Part shown: positions 9,020-24,372 of the stretch, piece by piece
Layout: the number at the start of each line of letters is the position of its first letter
Numbering within the stretch: the stretch's first letter is position 1
NCBI RefSeq assembly: GCF_006542425.1
Contig: NZ_VFID01000010.1
Span: 1-64,000 of the forward strand
Direction of reading: 5' to 3'
From: Pseudoxanthomonas sp. z9
GTDB lineage: Bacteria > Pseudomonadota > Gammaproteobacteria > Xanthomonadales > Xanthomonadaceae
DNA length: 64,000 bases
Position numbers and translations under genes: made by a program
Notes under the pieces: model-generated
The model's database searches: none
The model's input: only the letters and a program-made list of their open reading frames with translations
What the model was told of the DNA's origin: nothing

Positions 9020-10327
9020 ATGCGGGTTCTGGTTCTGGGCAGCGGCGTCATCGGCATCAGCAGCGCGTGGTATCTGGCGCGCGCGGGTTTCGAGGTGACC
9101 GTCATCGATCGGCAGGCCGGCCCGGCCGGCGAAACCAGTTTCGCCAACGCCGGCCAGATCTCGCCGGGCTACGCGTCGCCATGGGCCGCGCCGGGCGTGC
9201 CGCTCAAGGCGCTCAAATGGCTGTTCTCCAGGCATGCGCCGCTGGCGATCCGCCCGGGCCTGGACCCCAACCAGTACCTGTGGCTCGCGCAGATGCTGCG
9301 CAACTGCACCCAGGAGCGCTACGCCATCAACAAGGCGCGCATGGTGCGCCTGTCCGAATACAGCCGCGACTGCCTGGACGAGCTGCGTGCGGAAACCGGC
9401 ATCGACTACGAAGGCCGCCAGCTCGGCACCACCCAGCTGTTCCGCACCCAGGCCCAGCTCGATGGCGCGGCCAAGGACATCGCGGTGCTGGACGAATACG
9501 GCGTGCCCTACGAACTGCTGGGTCGCGACGGCATCGCCCGGGTCGAACCGGCGCTGGCGAGCGTGTCCGACAAGCTGGTCGGCGCGCTGCGCCTGCCGAA
9601 CGACCAGACCGGCGACTGCCACCTGTTCACCCAGCGGCTGGCGGCGATGGCCGCGGCGGCCGGCGTGGAGTTCCGCTACGGCCAGACCATCGAGGCGCTG
9701 GAAACCGAAGGCGGCCGCATCCGCGGCGTGCGCATCGACGGCAAGCGGGAAACCGCCGACCGCTACGTGCTGGCGCTCGGCAGCTATTCGCCGCGACTGC
9801 TGGCGCCGCTGGGCATCCGCCTGCCGGTGTATCCGCTTAAGGGCTATTCGCTGACCTTGCCGATCGTCGACGCGGCGATGGCGCCGACGTCGACCATCCT
9901 CGACGAGACCTACAAGATCGCGATCACCCGCTTCGACGATCGCATCCGCGTCGGCGGCATGGCCGAGGTGGCCGGCTTCGATCTGTCGCTGTCGCCGAAG
10001 CGCCGCGCGACCCTGGAAATGGTGGTCGGCGATCTGTATCCGCGCGGCGGCGATCTGTCCCGCGCCAGCTTCTGGACCGGCCTGCGCCCGGCCACGCCGG
10101 ACGGCACCCCGGTGGTCGGCGCGACCCAATACTCGAACCTGTTCCTCAACACGGGACATGGCACACTGGGCTGGACCATGGCGTGCGGCTCGGGCCGTTA
10201 CCTGGCCGACCTGATGGCCTCGCGCATGCCGCAAATCAGCGGCGAAGGCCTCGACATTTCCCGCTACGGCGCGCGCCGCGGCGGCCACGACCCCCAGCCT
10301 GAACCATGCGCCCAGCCCGCGCGCTGA
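9020..10327 (+). CDS. dadA: D-amino acid dehydrogenase (small subunit)
   Basis: 435 aa FAD enzyme that oxidises D-alanine and other D-amino acids to the keto acid and ammonia, passing electrons to the respiratory chain at the inner membrane. The dinucleotide-binding motif is at residues ~3-15 ([20 protein letters not shown]), and the C-terminal FAD contact is [16 protein letters not shown]. Length matches DadA. Start at 9020: GGGAG lies seven bases upstream and the FAD motif starts at once. It overlaps the alanine racemase gene by 22 bases, indicating translational coupling in an L-alanine catabolic operon. Confidence 0.95.
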   Translation: MRVLVLGSGVIGISSAWYLARAGFEVTVIDRQAGPAGETSFANAGQISPGYASPWAAPGVPLKALKWLFSRHAPLAIRPGLDPNQYLWLAQMLRNCTQERYAINKARMVRLSEYSRDCLDELRAETGIDYEGRQLGTTQLFRTQAQLDGAAKDIAVLDEYGVPYELLGRDGIARVEPALASVSDKLVGALRLPNDQTGDCHLFTQRLAAMAAAAGVEFRYGQTIEALETEGGRIRGVRIDGKRETADRYVLALGSYSPRLLAPLGIRLPVYPLKGYSLTLPIVDAAMAPTSTILDETYKIAITRFDDRIRVGGMAEVAGFDLSLSPKRRATLEMVVGDLYPRGGDLSRASFWTGLRPATPDGTPVVGATQYSNLFLNTGHGTLGWTMACGSGRYLADLMASRMPQISGEGLDISRYGARRGGHDPQPEPCAQPAR

Positions 10328-11379
10328 TCGACCTGCAGTCGCTGCGCCACAACTACCGCATCGCCCGCGAACTCGCCGGCGGCCGTTCCCTCGCCGTGGT
10401 CAAGGCCGATGCCTACGGGCACGGCGCGGTCCGTTGCGCGCAGGCGCTGGAGGCCGAAGCCGCTGACGGTTTCGCGGTCGCCTGCCTGGAAGAGGCGCTG
10501 GCCCTGCGCGGCGCCGGCATCCGCTCGCCGATCCTGTTGCTGGAAGGTTTCTTCGAGGCCGACGAACTGCCGGTGATCGCCGCGCATGATCTGTGGTGCG
10601 TGATCCACGCGGAATGGCAGATCGCCGCGCTGGAACAGGCATCGCTGGAACGGCCGCTGCGGATCTGGCTGAAACTGGATTCGGGCATGCACCGGGTCGG
10701 CCTGGCGCCGCAGGACTATCGCGCCGCCTGGCAGCGGCTGACCGCGCTGCCGCAAGTGGCCTCGGTGGTGGCGATGACCCATTTCGCCCGCGCCGACGAA
10801 CTGGACAGCGAGCGCACCGCGCAGCAGCTGGACGCCTTCACCGCCACCCTGGGCGATCTGCCCGGCGAACGCAGCCTGTCCAACTCGCCCGGCCTGCTCG
10901 GCTGGCCGGCGGCCGGCAGCGACTGGGGCCGTGCCGGCCTGATGCTGTACGGCGCCAATCCCTTCCCGTCTTCCCACCCGCAGGCCGGCCGCCTGCGCCC
11001 GGTGATGACCGCAGAATCGAAGATCATCAGCGTGCGCGAACTCGCCGCCGGCGAACCGATCGGCTATGGCGGCAGCTTCGTCACCGAGCGCCCGACCCGG
11101 GTCGGTGTGGTCGCCTTCGGCTACGCCGAGGGTTATCCGCACTTCGCCCCCACCGGCACCCCGGTCGCCATCGACGGCCAACGCAGCCGGCTGATCGGCC
11201 GCGTCTCGATGGACATGCTCACCGTCGATCTGACCGATGTGCCGCAGGCGGGCCTGGGCAGCCGGGTCGAACTGTGGGGTGCACAGGTGCCGGTCACCGA
11301 ACTGGCCCGCCACGCCAACGGCAGCGCCTACTCGCTGCTGTGCGGACTGAAGCGCGCACCGCGGATCTATCGCGACTGA
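10306..11379 (+). CDS. dadX: Alanine racemase, catabolic
   Basis: 357 aa PLP enzyme interconverting L- and D-alanine. The PLP lysine is K33 in [11 protein letters not shown], and the second catalytic base is the tyrosine of IGYGGSF in the C-terminal beta domain; SMDMLTVDL is the conserved C-terminal motif. It overlaps dadA out of frame, which supports the catabolic role (dadX) rather than the biosynthetic alr, although the protein alone cannot separate the two. D-alanine formed here would feed DadA. Confidence 0.94.
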   Translation: MRPARALIDLQSLRHNYRIARELAGGRSLAVVKADAYGHGAVRCAQALEAEAADGFAVACLEEALALRGAGIRSPILLLEGFFEADELPVIAAHDLWCVIHAEWQIAALEQASLERPLRIWLKLDSGMHRVGLAPQDYRAAWQRLTALPQVASVVAMTHFARADELDSERTAQQLDAFTATLGDLPGERSLSNSPGLLGWPAAGSDWGRAGLMLYGANPFPSSHPQAGRLRPVMTAESKIISVRELAAGEPIGYGGSFVTERPTRVGVVAFGYAEGYPHFAPTGTPVAIDGQRSRLIGRVSMDMLTVDLTDVPQAGLGSRVELWGAQVPVTELARHANGSAYSLLCGLKRAPRIYRD

Positions 11380-11389
11380 CCCGCCTCCC

Positions 11390-11640
11390 CCTTCGAAGAA
11401 GGGGGACCGAGGGGGATTTGCTTCTGCTCCAAGCGCAGGCGCTTTTCAACAGCCGAATGGCTGGTCAATCCCCCGTCGCCCGCTACGCGGCCGCCAGCCC
11501 CCTTTTTCAAAGGGGGCTACCCCTTCGGAAAGACCCCGCTTTTCCTCCCCCTTTGCAGCGCTTCACAACAGCCGAATGGCTGGTCAAAAGGGGGACCGAG
11601 GGGGATTTGCCCTTCGCTTTAAAGCCCCCCAACCCGCGAC
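11390..11640. repeat. Intergenic repeats around AGGGGGACCGAGGGGGATTTGC-like units
   Basis: The 332 bases after dadX hold no gene but have repeated parts. AAGGGGGACCGAGGGGGATT occurs near 11398 and again near 11590, and CAACAGCCGAATGGCTGGTC occurs near 11448 and 11567. The latter contains the inverted repeat CAGCCGAATGGCTG. Matching CCCCC-rich arms (CCCCCTTTTTCAAAGGGGG near 11500) form a further palindrome. This family differs from the CCCCCGC...GCGGGGG palindromes elsewhere. Confidence 0.7.
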
Positions 11641-11711
11641 CGCCCACCCGGAAATATCGGACGCATTCGGCATACCATGCGCGCCATCCACCCGCCGATA
11701 AGGAAGCCGCC

Positions 11712-12032
11712 ATGTCCCTACGTTCCCTGCTGGGTTCCGCCGCCATCACCGCCGCGCTGGCCCTGGCCGCATGCAGTTCGACATCGCCCTCGACCGATAG
11801 CGGCGCCGCCACGCCCGCACCCGGCTCGGGCAAGTGCAACGCCGACGCCGTGCAATGGGCCGTCGGCCAGGAAGGCAACCAGGCCAACATGGGCCGCGTC
11901 TGGCGCGAGAGCGGCGCGGGCCTGATGCGTCCCATCGGTCCGAACCAGGCGGTGACCATGGACTACCGCGAGGATCGGGTGAACGTGCATCTGGACAAGG
12001 ACAACAAGATCACCAAGATCGCCTGCGGCTGA
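11712..12032 (+). CDS. I78-family peptidase inhibitor-like lipoprotein
   Basis: 106 aa. Lipoprotein signal with lipobox LAAC (Cys21), then a Ser/Thr/Pro-rich linker and an I78 domain (residues ~42-106): AVQWAVGQ, then RPIGPNQAVTMDYREDRVNV and the C-terminal KITKIACG. Two cysteines (C42 and C105) bracket the domain as in family members. I78 proteins inhibit serine peptidases; a membrane-anchored one would guard the periplasm against the cell's own secreted proteases. Its stop abuts, without a gap, the stop of the convergent topoisomerase gene. Confidence 0.88.
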   Translation: MSLRSLLGSAAITAALALAACSSTSPSTDSGAATPAPGSGKCNADAVQWAVGQEGNQANMGRVWRESGAGLMRPIGPNQAVTMDYREDRVNVHLDKDNKITKIACG

Positions 12033-13142
12033 TCATTTCCCCTTCGTCGCTTTCCGCTTTCCCCCGCCCGACGCCGCACGCGCGGCGTCGCGGTGGGCCC
12101 GGCCGAGAAAACGCAGCGCGGCGCTTTCCCATTGCCGCGGCCCGCGGGCATCTCCCGCGCAGCGCGCCAACCGGCCGTCGCACCAGCCCTCGAACACGCA
12201 CGGGTCGATATACGCCTTGCGGCACACCGCCACCGTGTTGCCCAGCATGCCGGCCACCGCCTCGGTGACCGTCTGCCGCACCCGCGCCAGCGCGCGCTCA
12301 CCGCCGCGCGCCGGCAACGGAGTCGCCGCCAATTGCTGGAACGCGGCCAGGGTCCCGCCCCAGGTGCGGAAATCCTTGGCGGTGAACGCCTCGCCCATCG
12401 CCTCGCGCAGGTAGTCGTTGACCGCGCCCGAATCCACCGGATGCAACTCGCCGTCGTCGTCGCGGTACTGGAACAGCAATTGCCCGGGCAACTGCCGACA
12501 ACCGCGCACCAGGCGGACCAGCCGTCGATCGTCGACCGCGATGTCGTGCATCTGCCCGCCCTTGCCGGCGAAGCGAAGCCGCACCCTGCCCCCACTCGCG
12601 AACTCGAAATGGCGGTTGCGCAGGGTGGTCAGGCCGAACGAACCGTTGTCGCGCACATAGCCGGCGTTGCCGACCCGCACCAGGGTCGCGCCCATCAACG
12701 CCACCACGATCGCCAGCACCTTCTCGCGCGGATGGCCCGGCCGCGCCAGATCCGCGCGAACCCGGCGACGCAGGCGCGGCAATGCACGGCCGAAGGCCAC
12801 AATCCGGGTGAACTTGCCGTTGCCACGCACCTCGCTCCATTGCGGGTGGTAGCGGTACTGCTTGCGCCGGCGCGCATCGCGTCCGGTGGCCTGCAGATGG
12901 CCGCGTGCGTGCGGGCAGATCCACACTTCGGTATAGGCCGGCGGGATCGCCAGCGCGCGGATGCGTTCGAGCGTCGCGGCATCGCGGACACGCGCGCCGG
13001 ACGGATCCAGATAGACGAAGCCCTTGCCGGCGCGGCGGCGGCGGATTCCCGGTACGGCGTCGCTGACATGAATCAGGCCGGCCTCGCGCGCCTGCGCGGC
13101 CGCGGCGGCGAGAGCGTTCAAGACTTCGCGAGATTCGGGCAT
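12033..13142 (-). CDS. DNA topoisomerase IB (poxvirus/eukaryote-like)
   Basis: 369 aa. Relaxes supercoils through a 3'-phosphotyrosine. The catalytic tyrosine is Y311 in CRKAYIDP, with the conserved lysine/arginine-rich core upstream (RRRKQYRYHPQW, GNGKFTRI, KVLAIVVALMGATLVRVGN, FRTWGGTLAAF). Length is usual for bacterial TopIB. ATG at 13142 is chosen because AGGA lies seven bases upstream; a TTG five codons earlier is also open. It is placed between two I78 lipoprotein genes on the other strand, a physical rather than functional association. Confidence 0.94.
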   Translation of the reverse strand: MPESREVLNALAAAAAQAREAGLIHVSDAVPGIRRRRAGKGFVYLDPSGARVRDAATLERIRALAIPPAYTEVWICPHARGHLQATGRDARRRKQYRYHPQWSEVRGNGKFTRIVAFGRALPRLRRRVRADLARPGHPREKVLAIVVALMGATLVRVGNAGYVRDNGSFGLTTLRNRHFEFASGGRVRLRFAGKGGQMHDIAVDDRRLVRLVRGCRQLPGQLLFQYRDDDGELHPVDSGAVNDYLREAMGEAFTAKDFRTWGGTLAAFQQLAATPLPARGGERALARVRQTVTEAVAGMLGNTVAVCRKAYIDPCVFEGWCDGRLARCAGDARGPRQWESAALRFLGRAHRDAARAASGGGKRKATKGK

Positions 13143-13231
13143 GTCCGATCCTGACAACGGGTCCGGTTAACGACATGCGAATGTAGGCTGGGCGATGCTT
13201 GGCCCATCATTCGTTTGCCACTGGAGCCTGC

Positions 13232-13609
13232 ATGTCCCGTTACGCGCTTCCCGCCCTGTTGCTTTCCCTGACGCTCGCCGCCTGTTCGGCGCCGGCGCCC
13301 GACGAACAGACGGCCGCCACGGAACAGTCGCAGGCCGCCGCCGCCGCCGCCGCGCAACCGCCCGAACCCGGCAGCGACCCCACCGGCACCGCACCCGCCC
13401 CCGGCGGCAGCTGCGACGACACCCAGGCGCAGTGGATCATCGGCAAGGCCGCCACACCCGCCGACACCGAACAGGCCGGCAAGGACGCGAAGGCCAGCGC
13501 CGTGCGCACGCTCAAGCCGGGCGAGGCTGCCACGATGGAATTCAATCCCAGCCGTTTGAACATCGACCTGGACGACAAGGGTGTGGTGACGGCGGTTCGT
13601 TGCGGCTGA
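13232..13609 (+). CDS. I78-family peptidase inhibitor-like lipoprotein
   Basis: 125 aa. Lipobox LAAC (Cys18) and a long low-complexity Gln/Ala/Pro linker (residues ~22-62) precede an I78 domain from ~63: CDDTQAQWIIGKAATP, RTLKPGEAATMEFNPSRLNIDLDDKG and the closing VVTAVRCG. The linker has a run of seven alanines and could act as a tether through the peptidoglycan. GGAG lies eight bases before the ATG. Second of three paralogues in 2.6 kb. Confidence 0.86.
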   Translation: MSRYALPALLLSLTLAACSAPAPDEQTAATEQSQAAAAAAAQPPEPGSDPTGTAPAPGGSCDDTQAQWIIGKAATPADTEQAGKDAKASAVRTLKPGEAATMEFNPSRLNIDLDDKGVVTAVRCG

Positions 13610-13634
13610 TCGGGCTTCGATACCCGGAAAAAAG

Positions 13635-13858
13635 CGCCCCCATCCCAGCCTTCCCCCGCGAGCGGGGGAAGGGGCGGATCCCGCGCGAGGATGGGCGATC
13701 CGGATTGGCGCGCTTCCCGTTCGAGGCCGGAGAGGCCCTACCCAGGCACGGCTTCTTCTCTCATCGTTTGCGGCCCACCATCTGCGGGAAAAGAATCGGA
13801 ACACGGACACGGCCCCCTCCCCCGCCTGCGGGGGAGGGCTGGGGTGGGGGCAAAACGT
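13635..13858. repeat. Composite palindromic intergenic repeat
   Basis: Left palindrome CCTTCCCCCGC-GA-GCGGGGGAAGG (about 13649-13675) and right palindrome CCCTCCCCCGC-CT-GCGGGGGAGGG (about 13815-13840), the latter followed by GGGGTGGGGG. The two are in opposite orientation, so the whole forms an inverted pair about 160 bases apart. The 355-base gap between the two I78 genes holds nothing else recognised. Confidence 0.8.
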
Positions 13859-13964
13859 GCACCCATGACTTCCCCGCGCGATCACGCGCATGCGGAAACA
13901 CTTAAGATCTCGCCATCCGCACAGACACCGACCGGCGTCGGCACGCACCGGGAAGGGATCCCGC

Positions 13965-14285
13965 ATGGCCAGCAAGCTCCGCATCCCCGCATGGCTGTTC
14001 GCCGCCGCGCTCGCCGGCTGCGGTTCCACGCCTCCGCCGAAATCAGCGCCACCCGCGGCCGCCGCGCTCAAGCCATTGCCGCCACGCTGTGATCCTTCCG
14101 CCGCGCAAGGCGTCATCGGCCTGCCGATCGACGCCGGCGTGATCGAGAAGGCGCGCGCGGCCGCCGGCGCCGACATGGCGCGCGCCGTGCGTGCGGATCA
14201 GGTTGGCGTGCAGGACTTCCGCGCTGGCCGGCTCAACCTGTATCTCGACGCGCAGCGACGCGTCGCGCGCGTCGGCTGCGGGTGA
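13965..14285 (+). CDS. Divergent I78-like lipoprotein
   Basis: 106 aa. Lipobox LAGC (Cys19) and a Pro/Ala linker precede a shortened I78-like domain: CDPSAAQGVIGLPIDAGVIEKAR, then ADQVGVQDFRAGRLNLYLDAQRRVARVGCG. The tryptophan seen in the first two paralogues (AVQWAVG, AQWIIG) is replaced by AQGVIG, and the PNQA/PGEA loop by AD-QVGVQD, so inhibitor activity is uncertain. Shine-Dalgarno GGAAGGG before the ATG. Third paralogue of the group. Confidence 0.75.
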   Translation: MASKLRIPAWLFAAALAGCGSTPPPKSAPPAAAALKPLPPRCDPSAAQGVIGLPIDAGVIEKARAAAGADMARAVRADQVGVQDFRAGRLNLYLDAQRRVARVGCG

Positions 14286-14333
14286 ACAGGCGCACGTGCC
14301 GCACGCAGCAGACCAAAGAAAATCCACTTAAAA

Positions 14334-14389
14334 AGTTGCTTCTGCAACTATCGTCGTACTCGTCGGAACGCTGTTGCGGCACCGCAACA
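14334..14389. promoter_or_regulatory. Paired GTTGC...GCAAC inverted repeats upstream of gltB
   Basis: AGTTGC-TTCT-GCAACT (14334-14349) and TGTTGCGG-CA-CCGCAACA (14372-14389) are both perfect inverted repeats sharing the half-sites GTTGC/GCAAC. Their centres are 39 bases apart, and they end 90 bases before the gltB start. This looks like a double operator for a dimeric regulator of glutamate synthase expression. No regulator gene is adjacent, so the identity of the binding protein is unknown. Confidence 0.5.
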
Positions 14390-14479
14390 TCTGTGCTTTA
14401 GTCGGGGCTCCGGTGACATTTCGAAGTGCCGCTGCGTGGGCAGGGCACGGTGTCGCCGTCAGCAAGGTTTGAGGCAGAG

Positions 14480-20720
<6,241 letters not shown>

Positions 20721-20849
20721 GTCTTCACACCGACCCACCGCGTTCACTCGCGGGCGTTGTTGAATTGGTATGGCAATGGTGGGCCAGAGCCCACCTGTGC
20801 CGCGCACGCGGGATCGCTAGACTAGCGCTTTCCCTTCGACGCCCCGTCC

Positions 20850-21725
20850 ATGCGCCTGGGTCTTGCCGCCAACCGCCTGCACCACCACAACGAAGACGCC
20901 GCATTGTTCCGCTGGCTGCGCGCCAGCGAGTCCGGCATCCGCGAACTGAAGCTGGGCCTGCACGCGGTCGGGCGCACCTACGACGCGATCGCCGCCGCCG
21001 GCATGCTGGCGAACTATCCACAACTGCGCCGCTATCCCTATGGCCGCGAAGGCGGGCTGATGAAGCTGGTCGCGGAAGTGGTCGGGCTGGAAGGCGCCGA
21101 ACGGAATCTGGATGGCGCGATCTACCTGATCGATCCGGTCGATCCCTCGTCCATCTTTCCAGAGGCGATCGCGCTCAAGCGGCAATGCGTGATCCACGGC
21201 AAGCCGTTCCTGTCGACCGTCGCCTCGGCGCGCGACTGGGTGGAGATGGAACGCATCCATGCCGGTTTCGCACCGGAACCGGGCGCGGATCGTTTCCATG
21301 CGCTGGAGGAGCAGACCCTGGCGCTGATCGCGCACGATGCGATGAAGCCGCAGATGCTGGCCTTCGCCGCCGAGCATTTCGATCAACTCTCGCGCTTCGC
21401 CCATCGCGTCGCCACCGGCACCACCGGCCAGCGCCTCAACGAACTGGCGTGGAGCCGCGGCTGGCCGCAGGACAAACCCTGGGCCGAGCGCTACCAGAGC
21501 GGCCCGATGGGCGGCGACGCGCAAATTGCCGATCGCGTGCTGGAGCATCGCTGCCAGCGGGTGATTTTCTTCGAGGATCCGCACGTGGCGCGCCAGCACG
21601 AAGCCGACATCCAGTTGCTGGAGCGCGCGGTCACCACCGTCACCGATGAGGCGGTGTGCATGACTTCGCCGGTGGTGGCGCGGCGTTGGCTGGTGGCGGT
21701 GGGGTTGCGCGCGTCCAGACGTTGA
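20850..21725 (+). CDS. Two-domain methylglyoxal synthase-like protein
   Basis: 291 aa, about twice the length of MgsA (~150 aa). The C-terminal half (~155-285) aligns with MgsA: H162-D163 (MgsA H19-D20), GTTG at 190-193, SGPMGGD ending at D223, FFEDP with D243, then H250 and D253. The spacings 20, 7 and 3 equal those of MgsA D71, D91, H98 and D101, so this half should convert dihydroxyacetone phosphate to methylglyoxal. The N-terminal half (~1-140) looks like a degenerate copy: it keeps LIDPVDPSSIFPEAIALKR but lacks the HD pair and has REGG instead of GGD. The Shine-Dalgarno is weak. Confidence 0.78.
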   Translation: MRLGLAANRLHHHNEDAALFRWLRASESGIRELKLGLHAVGRTYDAIAAAGMLANYPQLRRYPYGREGGLMKLVAEVVGLEGAERNLDGAIYLIDPVDPSSIFPEAIALKRQCVIHGKPFLSTVASARDWVEMERIHAGFAPEPGADRFHALEEQTLALIAHDAMKPQMLAFAAEHFDQLSRFAHRVATGTTGQRLNELAWSRGWPQDKPWAERYQSGPMGGDAQIADRVLEHRCQRVIFFEDPHVARQHEADIQLLERAVTTVTDEAVCMTSPVVARRWLVAVGLRASRR

Positions 21726-21774
21726 CCTTGTTCGCAGTTGTTTGAAGCGATGATGTCGGGTGTCTTGTCGCCGG

Positions 21775-21942
21775 AAGTGCCCCCATCCCAACCTTCCCCC
21801 GCAGGCGGGAGAAGGGGCCTATTGCGGACACCGATAGCTTCCGAAGCATGGGCGGACAGCGAGACTGGCTTGCCAAGAGCCATCACCGCCCGGACACAGC
21901 TCCCTCCCCCGCCCGCGGGGGAGGGTTGGGGTGGGGGCCAGG
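21775..21942. repeat. Composite palindromic intergenic repeat
   Basis: Left palindrome CCTTCCCCCGC-AG-GCGGGAGAAGG (~21791) and right palindrome CCCTCCCCCGC-CC-GCGGGGGAGGG (~21902), the latter followed by TTGGGGTGGGGG, form the same inverted composite as at 13.6 kb. The ~400-base gap before the BenE-type gene holds no other feature that I can support. Confidence 0.8.
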
Positions 21943-22122
21943 CGGACGAACCCCGTGCCATGACAGCCCCCAAAGCGAACGCGCGGCCACTTTCCCCACC
22001 CGCCCAGTGAGACAAATGGGGAATCCAGCATTCCACTCATCTCCACGCATCGAACCACACAACACCTTCTGCCCCTCGCATCCGTGGGCGACAATGCCCC
22101 GGTTCCGTTGAGCAGTCCCTCC

Positions 22123-23304
22123 ATGTCCAACGCTTCCCCGCCGCGCCACCTGTTGCGCGATCTGTCCCTGTCCGCCATCGCCGCCGGTTTCGTCACCGTG
22201 CTGGTCGGCTTCGCCAGTTCGGCGGTCATCGTCTTCCAGGCCGCACAGTCGCTGGGTGCGTCGCCGGAGGAAATCAGTTCGTGGATGTGGGCGCTCGGCC
22301 TGGGCATGGGCCTGACCTGCATCGGCCTGTCGCTGCGCTATCGCATGCCGGTGGTGACCGCCTGGTCCACGCCCGGCGCGGCGATGTTGATCAGCAGCGC
22401 GGCGGGATTGCCGCTGTCCGATGCCATCGGCGCGTTCCTGATCTCGGCGGGGCTGATCGCCGCCGCCGGCTTCTCCGGCCTGTTCGAGAAAACCATCAGC
22501 CGCATCCCGGTGTCGCTGGCCTCGGGCATGCTGGCCGGCGTGCTGCTGCGTTTCGGCCTGGACGCCTTCGTCGCCATGAAGACCCAGCTGGGCATGGCGC
22601 TGACCATGTTCGTGGTTTACCTGCTCGCGCGCCGGCTGCTGCCGCGCTACGCGGTGATCCTCACCCTGCTGGTCGGCATCGCCTTCGCCGCCGGACTCGG
22701 CCAGTTGAAAACCGACGGGCTGAGCTGGGAACTGGCGAAGCCGATCTTCATCTTCCCTAGTTTTTCGCTGCCTGCACTGTTCGGCATCGCGCTGCCGCTG
22801 TTCGTGGTGACGATGGCCTCGCAGAACGTGCCCGGCGTGGCGGTGATCCGCGCCTCCGGCTATGCGATTCCGATTTCGCCGGCGGTGGGCTGGACCGGCG
22901 TGGCGAACCTGCTGCTGGCGCCATTCGGCGCGTTCGCGCTGAACCTGGCCGCGATCACCGCCGCGATCTGCATGGGCCGTGAAGCCCACGAGGATCCGGA
23001 TCGGCGCTACGTCGCGGCGATCGCGGCCGGCGTGTTCTACGTGCTGGTCGGCATCTTCGGCGCCACCGTGGCCGCGCTGTTCGCCGCGTTCCCGAAGGAA
23101 CTGATCATGGCGATCGCCGGCATCGCCCTGCTGGGCACGATCGGCAACAGCCTGTCGGCGGCGCTGCGCGAGGAATCGCATCGCGAGCCGGCCCTGATCA
23201 CCTTCCTGGTCACTGCCTCCGGTCTGACCATCGCCGGCATCGGATCGGCGTTCTGGGGATTGATCGCAGGCGTGGTGACGCTGCTGATCTGGCGACGCGG
23301 ATAG
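22123..23304 (+). CDS. Benzoate/H+ symporter family (BenE-like) inner-membrane transporter
   Basis: 393 aa, largely hydrophobic, with about 11-12 predicted membrane helices from residue ~12 (LSLSAIAAGFVTVLVGFASSAVIVFQAAQ) to the end. Family hallmarks include TAWSTPGAAMLI and the conserved LFVVTMASQNVPGVAVIRA segment. BenE-type proteins import aromatic acids with protons, but no aromatic degradation genes are near, so the real substrate is open. The ATG at 22123 is preferred; an in-frame GTG 13 codons upstream lacks support. Confidence 0.88.
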   Translation: MSNASPPRHLLRDLSLSAIAAGFVTVLVGFASSAVIVFQAAQSLGASPEEISSWMWALGLGMGLTCIGLSLRYRMPVVTAWSTPGAAMLISSAAGLPLSDAIGAFLISAGLIAAAGFSGLFEKTISRIPVSLASGMLAGVLLRFGLDAFVAMKTQLGMALTMFVVYLLARRLLPRYAVILTLLVGIAFAAGLGQLKTDGLSWELAKPIFIFPSFSLPALFGIALPLFVVTMASQNVPGVAVIRASGYAIPISPAVGWTGVANLLLAPFGAFALNLAAITAAICMGREAHEDPDRRYVAAIAAGVFYVLVGIFGATVAALFAAFPKELIMAIAGIALLGTIGNSLSAALREESHREPALITFLVTASGLTIAGIGSAFWGLIAGVVTLLIWRRG

Positions 23305-23423
23305 AACATCGCGCTCACGCGGTTTTCATTTCGCCGAACGGTTCACGCCGCCTTTCCAGCGGGTTCATCCGCCGGTGAAGTCGGCGGCGGCAGGATGGGG
23401 TTCCCTCCCGACAGGAGCGAACC

Positions 23424-23897
23424 ATGCAGACGCTTTCCTTCATCCGCCCTTCCCGCAAGCTCTGGTTGTTGTCGCTGGCGCTGGCCGCCACGCCGCTGCT
23501 GGCGCTGGCGCAAACCCAGCCGGCGCAGGATCCCGCCAAGGCCGCGATGACCGAACCGCAGGTACGGGCGCTGCTGACCGAGAAAGGCTATACCCGCATG
23601 GACGATCTCGATTTCGAGGACGGCATGTGGGAGACCGACGCCACCAGTGCGGACGGCAACCGCGTCGACGTGCGCGTGAATCCGGCCAATGGCGACATCA
23701 AGGCCGAGGCGCTGGTGTCCAACTTCAGCGAGAACGACATCAAGGCGAAACTGGCCGCCGCCGGCTACTCCAAGGTGCATGACGTCGACTTCGACGACGG
23801 CATGTGGAAGGCCGAGGCCGAGCGCGCCGACGGCAACGACGTGGAGATCCATCTGGACGCCACCAGCGGTGCGATCGTCCACGTCGAAAACGATTGA
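23424..23897 (+). CDS. Secreted protein with two PepSY-like repeats
   Basis: 157 aa. Signal peptide to about residue 29 (LLALAQ). Two similar ~50-residue units follow: ~43-98 (TEPQVRALLTEKGYTRMDD, then FEDGMWETDA) and ~99-157 (SENDIKAKLAAAGYSKVHD, then FDDGMWKAEA), each ending in a DV(E/R)(I/V) strand. The pattern fits the PepSY-like fold found in secreted inhibitor and sensor proteins. Strong AGGAG Shine-Dalgarno. Periplasmic; function not known. Confidence 0.8.
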   Translation: MQTLSFIRPSRKLWLLSLALAATPLLALAQTQPAQDPAKAAMTEPQVRALLTEKGYTRMDDLDFEDGMWETDATSADGNRVDVRVNPANGDIKAEALVSNFSENDIKAKLAAAGYSKVHDVDFDDGMWKAEAERADGNDVEIHLDATSGAIVHVEND

Positions 23898-24041
23898 CGC
23901 GGCACCGCCGGCATCCGCCGCGGACGAATGAACGCTCTCTCCCGTCCGGGGCGTGATCGGCGGTGAAGGGAGGCGGCCTCCGGCCCGTGCGCCGGCAGGT
24001 CGCCTCCCGGCGCGGAACGTGCTCGCCGGGCTAGTGCCGCC

Positions 24042-24278
24042 TCAGTCGTCCTTCTTCTTCGCCCCGCTCAGATCCAGCGGCTGGCTGCTCTTCTCGTCCT
24101 GCGACCAGCGCACGCCGCTGGTGCGCTCGCAATCCTTCGACACCGGATCATTCGGATTGTCCGGACGGCCGGCACACAGCGGATTCATGTCCACTGCCGC
24201 ATTGGTGTCGTAGTACTCGGGCTGGCTGGCGCAACCGGCCAGCACCACTGCAAGGGCAAGCAACATCGTTCCGCGCAT
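24042..24278 (-). CDS. Small lipoprotein
   Basis: 78 aa. Starts with a lipoprotein signal (MLLALAVVLAGC) and contains two further cysteines (PLCAG and KDCER) that might pair. The C-terminus is very lysine/aspartate-rich (GAKKKDD). No family recognised. The ATG at 24278 follows GAGGTGATC. It stands alone between the PepSY protein gene and the MFS transporter gene. Confidence 0.7.
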   Translation of the reverse strand: MRGTMLLALAVVLAGCASQPEYYDTNAAVDMNPLCAGRPDNPNDPVSKDCERTSGVRWSQDEKSSQPLDLSGAKKKDD

Positions 24279-24372
24279 GGGATCACCTCGTCGTATGTCT
24301 CCGGCGCGAGCATCCTCCATCCCGCGCACGGCGAACAGTGCCGGAGGTTGAGTCCCCGGCCGGCCCGGATGA

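Noticed and set aside
6166-9840. Long plus-strand frame of about 1220 codons across the M13 peptidase and Lrp genes
   Set aside because: Antisense shadow running through several well-supported genes and a divergent promoter; no family resemblance.
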